From positions 1 through 20,408 of the forward strand of contig CALLUT010000084.1 in the NCBI GenBank assembly GCA_938010495.1: a stretch of 20,408 nt of DNA, written 5' to 3'. Source of the stretch: Candidatus Absconditabacterales bacterium. Its GTDB lineage: Bacteria > Patescibacteria > JAEDAM01 > Absconditabacterales > Absconditicoccaceae. Below, one piece after another: positions 10,590-18,454 of this stretch. A program made the translations under genes and the position numbers. Every line of letters starts with the position of its first letter. Positions within the stretch are counted from its first letter, which is position 1. The notes below the pieces were generated by a model. The model had not been told where the DNA came from and did no database searches. It was given only the letters and a program-made list of their open reading frames with translations.

Positions 10590-11264
10590 ATGAAAGAAAA
10601 TTTCATTATTCTCTCAGACACGACTAAAACTCCTTCTGACACTAATATTTTAGCATGGCAAAAAAATGAAGTAATAAGAGATTTACGAAAAGAATTTTAT
10701 ATTTCTGATCATCCTTTAGAAAAGAATTTCAAAAGTACAAACAAATGATTTTGTTTGCAATCAATTGAAAATTTAGAAGAACTTAGATATTATCGATATT
10801 TCCATAATATACTCTCTCGTGAAAAAATAGTTTGAAGAATCAAAAGGACTTCAGAAAAAACGCCCTTAGTACTTTCTATATTACACAAATGAAATTTTAA
10901 CGATAAAATCCCAAAAGCTTCAATTATAGCAAACAAGGAAAAAATATATGTCATAAAACAAAATTACATATCTTGAATAAACCTCACAGAAACTGCACAA
11001 TCTACAAAGCTTCCACATAAATTAATGAGCACATTACAAGAAATGATCCATAAAAAAATATTTGAAGTATTTAAGATTCAACATCAAAAAATAAAAACAC
11101 ATATACAAAGGGACATGTATGCTCATTCGACAAATTTTAAATTAACGTGAGTAAACAAGCAATGATATCATATAACTTGTACTGATGTTTGATCATCGCT
11201 ATACGCTACAACACAGTGTATTAAACAGTACATATGATATCACAAAATAGATGATCTTTTATAA
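10590..11264 (+). CDS. Hypothetical protein, possibly a degenerate kinase-like fold
   Basis: 224 residues, family not recognised. It is soluble and rich in Lys, Ile and Asn. A few spaced motifs recall protein-kinase or sugar-kinase C-lobes: a hinge-like YVIKQNYISGINL near 125-137, a catalytic-loop-like QRDMYAHSTNF (Asp175, Asn182), and a DVGSS (199-203) where kinases have DFG. No convincing glycine loop or ATP-binding lysine is seen, so activity is doubtful and the resemblance may be chance. It lies alone between a divergent gene and the tRNA genes and is intact only with UGA = Gly. No terminator is seen downstream. Confidence 0.7.
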
Positions 11265-11361
11265 CCATAAAACACAACTCTCATCTTGCATTCTCAATAC
11301 AAATCTCTATATTCATGAGCACTGCATTTTTTGATTTGTAAAAATCAGAAACTAACCTTTT

Positions 11362-11450
11362 GGAGAGATGCCAGAGTGGTCGAATGGGGCTCCCTGCTAA
11401 GGAGTTGTATGGGTTAAACCGTACCGAGGGTTCGAATCCCTCTCTCTCCG
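11362..11450 (+). tRNA. trnS-GCU: tRNA-Ser (anticodon GCU)
   Basis: Acceptor stem GGAGAGA pairs with TCTCTCC (11443-11449), with discriminator G at 11450. The anticodon loop is CTGCTAA with GCT at 11396-11398. A long class II variable arm (about 11406-11425) and T-arm GAGGG-TTCGAAT-CCCTC complete the type II cloverleaf. It reads AGU/AGC serine codons. The 3' CCA is not encoded. Confidence 0.95.
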
Positions 11451-11458
11451 AACCTTTT

Positions 11459-11532
11459 GGCACCGTAGCTCAGTCGGTTAGAGCGCGTCTCTCATAAGGA
11501 CGAGGTCGGGGGTTCAAGTCTCCCCGGTGCTA
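11459..11532 (+). tRNA. trnM-CAU: tRNA with CAU anticodon (elongator Met, or Ile after lysidine)
   Basis: A 74-base cloverleaf: acceptor GGCACCG with CGGTGCT (first pair G-U), D arm GCTC/GAGC, anticodon loop CTCATAA with CAT at 11493-11495, and T arm GGGGG-TTCAAGT-CTCCC. It lacks the three G-C pairs of initiator anticodon stems, so it is not initiator. Elongator Met and Ile2 (lysidine-modified) cannot be told apart with certainty by eye. CCA is not encoded. It lies 8 bases after tRNA-Ser, probably in one transcript with bL33. Confidence 0.93.
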
Positions 11533-11571
11533 GGACTTATTACTTATTTATCTACCTTATTGCCCAACAAA

Positions 11572-11739
11572 ATGGCTAAGAAATGAAACAGAATCTTGAT
11601 TAAACTTAGAAGTGAAAGTGGTTACTGCTACTACACTACAAAAAACAAGATGACTACAACTGATAAAGTTAGACTTATGAAATACGATCCGAACGTGAGA
11701 AAAAGAGTAGAATTTGTTGAAGGTGGAAAACTTAAATAA
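11572..11739 (+). CDS. rpmG: 50S ribosomal protein bL33
   Basis: 55 residues, the usual bL33 length. It starts MAKKGNRILIKLRSESGYCY, continues TTKNKMTTTDKVRLMKYDP and ends with the typical basic, short tail. The zinc-binding cysteine pairs of the C+ form are absent apart from one Cys, so this is the zinc-independent type. It is a component of the 50S subunit. One of four glycines is UGA. It lies 39 bases after the CAU tRNA, with no clear promoter of its own, and is followed by hairpins and then rpsP. Confidence 0.94.
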
Positions 11740-11838
11740 AACAAGCAATGCTTGTTAGGTATGTCATTTTTTGACATATCGATCCAACCCAGTTCAGTCA
11801 AATGCTATAGAGACGACCTCCGTCATAGCCACTATAGC
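11740..11838 (+). other. Three predicted RNA hairpins between rpmG and rpsP
   Basis: The intergenic region holds AACAAGC-AAT-GCTTGTT (11740-11756), a second stem pairing 11758-11766 with 11772-11780 across a TTTTT loop, and a branched element with outer stem GCTATAG (11804-11810)/CTATAGC (11832-11838) and inner stem GACG/CGTC (11812-11815, 11821-11824). None has a downstream U-tract typical of a terminator. They could be processing sites, attenuators or a ribosomal-protein leader; this is inference. Confidence 0.5.
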
Positions 11839-11866
11839 CTTTATTATATCTTATAAACATTATATT

Positions 11867-12346
11867 ATGTTAAAAATTAGATTATCTAGAGGGTGAAAAC
11901 ACAAATCTCCTTTCTACAGAATTGTTCTTACAGAACGTACTAAACCAGTAAAATCATGATACATGAAGGTATTATGATGGTTCGACCCACTTCACCATAA
12001 AACTGAAATGGATATCGAAGCTATCAAGGAATGGATTGGTAAAGGTGCGCAACCTTCTAATAGAGTTGCTAAGCTTGCTAGAAAATTCTCAGACGACAAA
12101 TTCTTCGATCAATATATCGTTCTTAATGAAAGAGTAAGAAAGAAGAGAGATGGTTCTGATGATGTTGAGGAAGAAGAAACTCCAACTGAAGAAGCTGCTC
12201 CGGCTGAGGAAGCACCAGCTGAAGAAGAAGTTAAAGAAGAAACTCCTGCTGAACCTGAAGCACCAGCTGAAGAAGTTAAAGAGGAAGCTCCTGCTGAACC
12301 TGAAACTCCTACAGAAGAAACACCAGCTGAAGAAGCTGCTGAATAA
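11867..12346 (+). CDS. rpsP: 30S ribosomal protein bS16 with long acidic C-terminal tail
   Basis: 159 residues, about twice the usual 80-90. Residues 1-94 are a normal bS16: MLKIRLSRGGKHKSPFYRIV, then GWFDPLHHKTEMDIEAIKEW and GAQPSNRVAKLARKF. The core helps assemble the 30S subunit. From about residue 95 the protein becomes a low-complexity tail of Glu, Pro, Ala and Thr with an internal 15-residue tandem repeat and no basic residues other than two Lys. Such a strongly negative extension on an rRNA-binding protein is unusual; it may stay off the ribosome surface or bind a partner. Only the N-terminal part uses UGA for Gly. A terminator follows the stop. Confidence 0.95.
12224..12313 (+). repeat. 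Two-copy 45-base tandem repeat in the rpsP tail
   Basis: Copy 1 (12224-12268) and copy 2 (12269-12313) differ at a handful of positions and encode EEVKEETPAEPEAPA and EEVKEEAPAEPETPT. It keeps the frame, so copy number can change without breaking the protein. Confidence 0.9.
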
Positions 12347-12379
12347 TTGTACCTGACCGGTAAAGAATAAAATAACGAA

Positions 12380-12406
12380 AAGCCCTCCCATTCGAGAGGG
12401 TTTTTT
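12380..12406 (+). terminator. Rho-independent terminator after rpsP
   Basis: CCCTC (12384-12388) pairs with GAGGG (12396-12400), extended by A-T pairs from the flanking AA and TT. A run of six T follows (12401-12406). It lies 33 bases past the rpsP stop and directly before the murC -10 box. Confidence 0.85.
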
Positions 12407-12407
12407 G

Positions 12408-12413
12408 TATAGT
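12408..12413 (+). promoter_or_regulatory. Putative -10 box of murC, leaderless spacing
   Basis: TATAGT lies six bases upstream of the murC ATG, the same spacing as the pilin-operon promoter. No good -35 is seen; its place falls in the rpsP terminator hairpin. Suggestive rather than firm. Confidence 0.45.
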
Positions 12414-12419
12414 AAAATT

Positions 12420-13820
12420 ATGCAAAACAATATCGTACTAATTTGAATTTGATGAGCGTGAATGTCCTCTCTTGCTGGACTTCTTTTAGAATTATGATAT
12501 ACAAATATTGTTTGAGTCGATGCTGTAAAAAGCATTAAAACTTCGTTATTAAAAAAGCAATGAGTGACAATTCATATTTGACATGGAAATTATACAGTCA
12601 ATCCTTGAGATTTCGTAATCTACTCACAAGCAGCCGAGGAAGTTATTGAAGTAAAACAAGCACGAGAACATACAGCCAATGATCATGTAAAGTCCGCTCC
12701 TCCAATGCTCTATACACAATTTCTAGGAGAATTCTCCAAGTATATGAAGACTATTGCAATAACAGGAACTCATGGGAAAAGTACAACTACATGACTGTTA
12801 GCAAATACACTATCAAAGATAGATTCGAATTTTTGAGTATGAATTGTATGAGCAAAAATAACTGATCGAAATTGATCTAGCTATATAATAAATTCTGATC
12901 ACAAAATTAATATTCGTAGTATTATGGATCATATCCTATTCCGTAAATGACCATATGTAGAATCACTTATGAAAAGATATCGATTCGTCATCGAAGCATG
13001 TGAGTATAATAGACATTTTTTCCACTATGATCCTGATTATGCAATTATTACAAACTGTGAGATAGACCATAGCGCCTCGTATGACAGCCTTGAAGATTAT
13101 TATGAAACATTTGCTCAGTTTATTAGAAAAGTTAGAAATACAGCATATATACCAGAAAATCCAGATATATGATTACAATACTGTCTCAATACTTTAGAAT
13201 CAGAACATAAAAATAAAATACACCAAGTATCAATTAAAGGATTTTCATTTGACCATCTCCTTTGATGACATAATAATATAAACGCCTCACTAGCATCAGA
13301 TCTCTTATATCAATTGCATAGTAATGATGTAATTAATCAATCACTTTCTTCCTTTAAATGACTCTCAAGAAGAGCTGAAACAATATGAAAAAATAAAAAC
13401 TGAATCTCTATTATATCTGACTACTGACATCATCCAACTGAAATAAAATCAACATTATTAGCGTTAAAAGAAAAGTATCCTAACCAAGCTATTACTGCCA
13501 TCTTCCAGCCTCATCAAATCACAAGAGTTGTCGAATTTTGGGATGAATTTAAAGACGCTTTAGCTCTAGCTGAAAATAGGATTCTCACACCAATTTTCAA
13601 TGCTAGAGAAGCCTTTGAGGATATACAAGCTCGTTATCCAGATCATGAAATACAAAAAAGCAGTTCACTCCATGCATTTAATCAATCGGCATGAGAATAT
13701 CGGGATGCAAAGTTAGTAACTAACGAAGAAATTGTTAAAAATATACAATCAATAAATGATGGTATTATCGTTTATTTCACTGCTGGTGATTTAGATGAGT
13801 TAATAAAAACTTCAATATAA
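12420..13820 (+). CDS. murC: UDP-N-acetylmuramate-L-alanine ligase
   Basis: 466 residues, standard for MurC. Uracil-binding N-domain IGIGGAGMSSLAGLLLELGY (8-27), ATP-binding P-loop TGTHGKSTTT (115-124, Lys120), EACEYNRHF with the metal-ligand glutamate, then NCEIDHSASY. The C-domain has SDYGHHPTEIKSTL and IFQPHQITR. It adds L-Ala to UDP-MurNAc, the first peptide step of cytosolic peptidoglycan synthesis, so the organism makes or remodels its own wall precursors. Every glycine of the GIGGAG motif is UGA. No other mur genes adjoin it here. The start is fixed by the dinucleotide motif lying immediately after it. A terminator follows the stop. Confidence 0.96.
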
Positions 13821-13826
13821 AAGAAA

Positions 13827-13858
13827 CCCTAGCTACTGACAGCTAGGGATATCTTTTT
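13827..13858. terminator. Bidirectional terminator between murC and the lipoprotein gene
   Basis: A perfect 8-base stem CCCTAGCT (13827-13834)/AGCTAGGG (13841-13848) is flanked by ATATCTTTTTT on the plus side and by AGAAA on the other side, giving T-rich tracts in both directions. It lies 6 bases after the murC stop and just after the convergent lipoprotein stop. Confidence 0.88.
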
Positions 13859-13863
13859 TAGTT

Positions 13864-14232
13864 TTACCCATCATATATCTTTCTAAAAATTGGAAGAAAG
13901 TATTCCTTCAACCTAGTTAATTCGTTACCGGAATATCTCAAAGGAGATTTTCTTAAACAGTTAGATTCCAAATTAACACCGTTTGCTTCAATAGATTTGG
14001 TAAGTTTTTTTCTTCCTTTACTAAATAGGAGATGAATTTTTTCACCACATAATTCATGGTGTCCAGGAGCTATCAATTCATAATATTTATTATGATTAAT
14101 AATTTTCCATTCATTGTTTGTTCCTATGTCTTCTTCAAAAAGTTCAATAATTTTTGAGGATTGAGGAAGAGTTTCTGGGCAACAACTCAATAATGGAATG
14201 AATAAAACTAAAAATAAACATAACTTTTTCAT
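13864..14232 (-). CDS. Small predicted lipoprotein, function unknown
   Basis: 122 residues. MKKLCLFLVLFIPLLSCCPE is a signal peptide ending in a lipobox (LLSC, Cys17), so the mature protein is probably lipid-anchored outside the membrane. The remaining ~105 residues are soluble, with three further Cys, and match no family I know. It is a single-gene unit with its own promoter and a shared terminator. All 7 glycines use GGN and none UGA, as in the gene at 9812-10441, which suggests a different history from the UGA-rich neighbours. Confidence 0.78.
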   Translation of the reverse strand: MKKLCLFLVLFIPLLSCCPETLPQSSKIIELFEEDIGTNNEWKIINHNKYYELIAPGHHELCGEKIHLLFSKGRKKLTKSIEANGVNLESNCLRKSPLRYSGNELTRLKEYFLPIFRKIYDG

Positions 14233-14258
14233 AAAAACGTGTTTTTAAGTTCGTTTTT

Positions 14259-14286
14259 ATAATAAATAAATTATATTTAATGTCAA
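14259..14286 (-). promoter_or_regulatory. Promoter of the lipoprotein gene
   Basis: TTGACA (14286..14281), a 16-base spacer and TATTAT (14264..14259) on the minus strand, leaving a leader of roughly 20 bases. It overlaps the 3' end of the gene upstream (stop at 14277), so the five-gene operon transcript runs into it. The layout is identical to the promoter at 10505-10532. Confidence 0.7.
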
Positions 14287-15110
14287 TAATTCAGTTTTTC
14301 AAAAATAAATCATATTCAATCTCATATTAATATTTTATCGTTTGGAGTCATTAGACCAATATACTCATTAGTTTTTGCAAAAAATGTTACTTCTCAATTC
14401 TCAGATTTCGCAAACAACTCATTAGCTTCAAGTTTTTCAAACTGCTTATATTGACGAGTAAATTGTAGTTTTTGAGTATCAGATTTTATTTCATACTTTA
14501 TAGTAAACTCTTCAGACTTAGCATTCATTTTAAAAAATTCTCCATCGATCATTCCTTCTTTTATTAACAAATTCATAACTGACTTATATCATATATCAAT
14601 TGATAGCAAGCTTTCATGTTGCCCACACTCAACTCAAAATCATATTTTTCATTTATTTGTTATACATGAAACTAGTGCTCATTTTTTACTAAAAGCTTTG
14701 TCAGCTACAAAATAATCAACATTGATTATTGATTTTATATAGAGTAAATCAGCCAAATCACAAAACACCATAGAATGATTTTCATATGAGACAGAATGCA
14801 AATCAATTGCTATATCTAAGGAGTCTAATATCGGTAATAATTCCTGTGCTCTTTTATATTCGTATGTTCATCTAAAATCTCAATCAAAAATTCTATTTAA
14901 ATTTACATCTATATACCTTACTCAACGCTCATAAGATTGTTCGTTAGAACGAATTAAATATAATTTTCATTTATTTAAATGTAATTTTTTTAATTTTTCA
15001 TGAACATGAATACCAACAGGCTCGTTACCATGAGTAACTGCTATTACTCAAATAGAAGGTCATGGACAACCAGAATCAATACATATTATTCAACTAGTAG
15101 ACTGGTACAT
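14277..15110 (-). CDS. Succinylglutamate desuccinylase/aspartoacylase-family zinc hydrolase
   Basis: 277 residues. The AstE/AspA (M14-like) zinc site is visible: VTHGNEPVG near residue 27 (His and Glu ligands), YIDVNLNRIF near 70, IDLHS near 108 (His ligand), and GQHE near 160 with the likely catalytic Glu. Family members release an N-acyl group from an amino acid or carry out a related amide hydrolysis in the cytosol. The substrate is not determined. It starts within the last 17 bases of the ligase gene, so the two are translationally coupled and probably act on one metabolite. It is last in the five-gene operon. Intact only with UGA = Gly. Confidence 0.82.
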
Positions 15111-15924
15111 TAGAATCAATAGCATGTAAATACAACTCATGCATTCTATTTGTTGAAGCGATTAATTGACTTTCCGAAGTTACTCCGTCCGCAGTCCTTA
15201 TTTCAGTTGTGTATTTATTTGATGGTTTTTTTACTTGTACGTATCTATAATTAAAAATAGGTAATCAATCTTTATCAAGTACACTATTTTTTATATCTGA
15301 TCATTCTTTAAATCATAAAGGCATGTAATTTCACTTCATAAATCAACAGGCTTGCAATCATGTTACAACTCAAACATAATGACTATGTCTTTCTGGAGAT
15401 AGTAAAATTTCACCCAGATTATTTTTCATCAATAAATCACGAACATAGTTCGAAACTTTAGCGAATTTCTCAAAGGATTCATCTACTTGGGCATGCATAT
15501 GTAAACCAGCTATATTTGTTCACTTTCTGACATTTTCTCACAATTTCATTAGCATATCATGAATTTTAGGATAATGAGTTTCTAATCAAGAATGTATAGG
15601 AGTGTATTTTTGAGAAGGCACCGGCCCATCAGAGAATCTATATCATAAATTTCTTACAACTCAATCAACATGTGACATAAGTTCACATAACTCATCTTGC
15701 GCAGATTCAATTGAGTTATGTGGGAGTGGATTTTTAATTTCAATCTGACAAGCATCGAGTTCTCATCAAATAGACTTGTTTTCAAGTATTTTTTTATGTC
15801 ATCTATCAGCTAAAATATCAAGAATTCTTACAGAAGCTTTTGTTCATCATATTTTATTGACTGGAATATTATTATTATCAACAATAATAAATTCATTTTC
15901 AAATGCTATTTTTTGGTTATTCAT
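15094..15924 (-). CDS. GCS2-family glutamate-cysteine ligase-like carboxylate-amine ligase
   Basis: 276 residues, shorter than the 350-400 of YbdK-type members. Motifs: an N-terminal FENEFIIVD (metal/substrate Glu), ELDACQIEIKNP near 52-63, GLHMHAQVD near 141-149 (family GCHVHVGV), and TTEIRTADG near 243-251. Known relatives join the gamma-carboxyl of glutamate, or another carboxylate, to an amine using ATP. Here the amine and acid are unknown. It starts 15 bases after the TrpR-like gene and overlaps the zinc hydrolase gene by 17 bases. It ends in TAG, the only TAG stop among the genes in the window; the overlap with the downstream start may constrain it. Confidence 0.8.
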
Positions 15925-15939
15925 TACATTACAGATATC

Positions 15940-16203
15940 TTATAAAAATTTGTTTATTTCTTTTTGTGAGAATTTTAATAATTTACTTCCTCTGCTGACC
16001 GTTGTAACAGAGATTCACATCTCATCAGCAATTTTTCTTTGACTTTTTCATTCTTTCAATTTCTTTAGAACAGTAATTCTGTCAGCTATATCTTGTATTT
16101 CTGCGGGAGTCAAAAGATCTTCGAATAATCACGTAATTTGACTACGAGTTTTAGCCTTAGAAAAAATTTCTACTAAAGTTACTAATGATTGAGTCAAACT
16201 CAT
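15940..16203 (-). CDS. TrpR/YerC-like DNA-binding regulator
   Basis: 87 residues, the usual size for the YerC/YecD branch of the Trp repressor superfamily. LFEDLLTPAEIQDIADRITV leads into VLKKLKEGKSQRKIADEMGI and SVTTVSRGSKLL, a TrpR-type helix-turn-helix. Trp repressor itself binds L-Trp as co-repressor; YerC-type relatives have no known ligand. It sits in the middle of a five-gene operon that also encodes a haem dioxygenase-like protein of the tryptophan-oxygenase superfamily, so it is a likely local regulator. Two small inverted repeats lie just upstream. The preceding gene ends 66 bases before its start. Confidence 0.88.
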
Positions 16204-16230
16204 TTTAGTGTATTACTACGATAAAACATT

Positions 16231-16262
16231 TACTTTTTACTGAAAAGTATTGCCAGTGCAAG
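16231..16262. promoter_or_regulatory. Two inverted repeats upstream of the TrpR-like gene, possible operator
   Basis: TACTTTT (16231-16237) and AAAAGTA (16243-16249) form a perfect inverted repeat with a 5-base centre. TTGC (16250-16253) and GCAA (16258-16261) form a second one beside it. They lie in the only sizeable gap inside the operon (16204-16269). An operator or internal promoter is possible; no binding data can be inferred. Confidence 0.35.
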
Positions 16263-16269
16263 AGAAAGT

Positions 16270-16707
16270 TTATATTATTTTAAGTAATTGGTTATAAACA
16301 CTTTCTAAATCAGAGTTTTGAACGTCATGTATTTCACATTTTCATGTGAAATTATTTTCAACATACTCTAATGGAGTCTTGCTTTCAATAAGAAAATCAA
16401 ATGAACGAGGACTAATATTTGGATTAGTTAAAAATATAATTTTTTCAAAAAAATCTAATTTTGAGAGAAATTCAGGAAAAAGAGATTGGTTTTGAAAATT
16501 ATCAGAAAGTTCAATTTCTTTTTTTTCTAAAAATGGATAAATATTTTTATTAACCATTCATTTCCAATATAATCGTGGATCAGAATGATCACTTACAAAT
16601 GAAGCCGAAACCGCTTTTTGAGAATCATCAACAATATTTGCGTTATGCATTAATTGAGCCATTGGACTAACAACTAAGTTAGAGTCACATAAATATAGAG
16701 TTTTCAT
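16270..16707 (-). CDS. Degenerate low-molecular-weight protein tyrosine phosphatase-like protein
   Basis: 145 residues, the length of LMW-PTP/arsenate reductase folds. The N-terminus MKTLYLCDSNLVVSPMAQLM aligns with the family P-loop (C-x-G-N-x-C-R-S-P-M-A). The nucleophile Cys7 and the following SPMA are kept, but the catalytic Arg is Val. VSASF and DPRLYW correspond to the family SAGT and DPR region. Without the Arg, phosphatase activity is unlikely; the fold may have become a binding or regulatory protein. It starts 27 bases after the stop of the haem dioxygenase-like gene. The match is by eye but extends over both the P-loop and the next strand. Confidence 0.65.
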
Positions 16708-16734
16708 AGTTATATAAGCTATTTAATAAAGTGA

Positions 16735-18354
16735 TTACTTACGTTCTTTATTTTTAGTATGTTTAATATTTCAGTGAAGAAATTCATCAATATTAAATCA
16801 TCAAGTTCAGGTATAAATATCTGGAATTATTTTTGCTGTTATATGAGCATGAGCCTTCCTAAAACGATGTATGTTCTTCTGCATAACATCATATAATTCC
16901 ATTACACTATCTAAGTTCTTTGAACTTCATAAACTCTCAATAGTTTGATTATTATCAGCCATTTCTTTTGCAATATTTAAGAGTCTTTGTCATTCACTAG
17001 GATAGTATTTCAAGTGTTCTTGTAAATATCATCTATTTGCGGTATCTAGAGTATTTAATCAAGTAAGTATATCCAATATAGGAAATCATGCACTAAAAGC
17101 ACCACTTGCTCATCTTAGTCAAATTTCTAGTTTAGTTATAAATAATTCACGAAAAACACTAAAATGATCAGTTAATAAACGATGATAAGATCCTAATAAT
17201 TTAAGGACTTGTTTCCATTCTCATGATATTTTTTGTGTAATTTCAGTTATTTTATTTTCAGATATAGTATTATTTTCTAGGTTTGAGATAAGATAAATAA
17301 CATTATTGACCATTTGATAGAAGTGCTTTTCTATTAAGCCATGGCCATAGTAAAAGAGATATTCCGCATTTCAAGTTTTTCATCAAAAAAACAACCTAGG
17401 ATCAGAATTTAATGGATTAACAAATATAAGATCTTCATATGTTATTTGAGGGACTCTTTCAACTAACTTCATTTGATTTGTTTCTTTTCGTTCCAAGTTT
17501 GATTCTTTTTGGATTAAATTGGTTAGTTCAAGAATAAGGCTTGATAAACAAGTAGGCTCTTCTATTTCATCATATGCTGGATGAAGTTGATTAATATACA
17601 TAAGTTCTTTGTTTATACTTAAGTCTTGTTCCACAATATTTTCTTCTACGCTTCATAACTTCACTTGAAGATAATCTGGAGCAGCAATATGTTTTCATTT
17701 TTTATATCTAATTACATTTTGAATCATTCATAAATCCAATAATGCTAACTCTAAATTTTCTCAAAAATATTTTTCTTGTTTAGCAAAATTAAGTCCATCA
17801 AAAGGTGTTTTTTGTTGTTTAGCGGCATACACTAATTCATTTTTTTCTGTAATGTAAGAAGTATATAAATAATTAATTTCTTCAAATACATTATTCCATA
17901 ATTTCTTTAATCATTCTCTTTCTTCTTCTTCAAAAGAAATTTCTGCAGAGCTCTGTTCAATTAAAAATTTCTTTTCTTTTCCTCAAGAAATAAGTTCATT
18001 AATTTCTTTTTTTGCACGATTCAATTCAAACTCGTGTAAATCTAAATCACTTATTGAATCTTCTCCTGAAATAAGAAGATTACTTATTATCTCTTTCAAA
18101 AAATCTGACACATCTGAATCATTTTCAAAATCATATGTAACATCTGAAGATCTTAACAACGTAGGAAGTATTTCTACAGTAAAATCACTAATAGTTCATA
18201 ATGGGCGATTAGGGACTCTTCACTCATGTTCAATAGCAGTAAGAACATTTTCTTCAAAATGACTACGCATAAAACGAGCATCATTTAAATGAATCGAATT
18301 AATATCTAGTTCTTTAAAAAACTTTCATTCATAAGTATCAGCTTTTGTCTTCAT
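16735..18354 (-). CDS. IDO/TDO/PrnB-superfamily haem dioxygenase-like protein with N-terminal extension
   Basis: 539 residues, longer than IDO (~400) or PrnB (~360). The C-terminal third carries landmarks of the haem-dependent indole dioxygenase superfamily: LRGASGAFSAGFPILDILTG from about 413 (IDO FAGGSAGQSS region), YLQEHLKYYPSEGQRLL (IDO FLQDMRRYMPPAHRNFL), then HRFRKAHAHI with His502 at the place of the proximal haem ligand, and GTGG at 516-519, the substrate loop shared by IDO and TDO. Residues 1 to about 260 are helical, acidic and unrecognised. The superfamily inserts O2 into indole rings (tryptophan) or rearranges them (PrnB). Substrate and even activity are unproven. It is first of a five-gene operon. 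A haem source must exist or haem is taken up. Confidence 0.75.
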
Positions 18355-18454
18355 CTCATAATTTTAAATATAAAAAAATACTTGTTAATCCAATTGACAT
18401 GTAACAATAAAATATGTTTTATTTCTTTAAATACAAGAATTAATTGACTTTAAG
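18355..18454 (-). promoter_or_regulatory. AT-rich leader before the haem dioxygenase-like operon
   Basis: 100 bases between the sufS stop and the dioxygenase start. On the minus strand TTGGAT, 17 bases, TATTTA is a weak promoter candidate. A TTGTTA...TAACAA inverted repeat (arms at about 18385-18390 and 18405-18410) surrounds its -35 region. This is the most likely place for control of the operon. Confidence 0.4.

Noticed and set aside
11281..11463. 60-residue minus-strand reading frame
   Set aside because: It is the antisense of the tRNA-Ser gene; such frames (GFEPSVRFNPY type) are a known artefact.
12089..12535. 148-residue minus-strand frame rich in Phe and Ser
   Set aside because: It is the complement of the Glu-rich rpsP tail, terminator and murC start, with no coding features.
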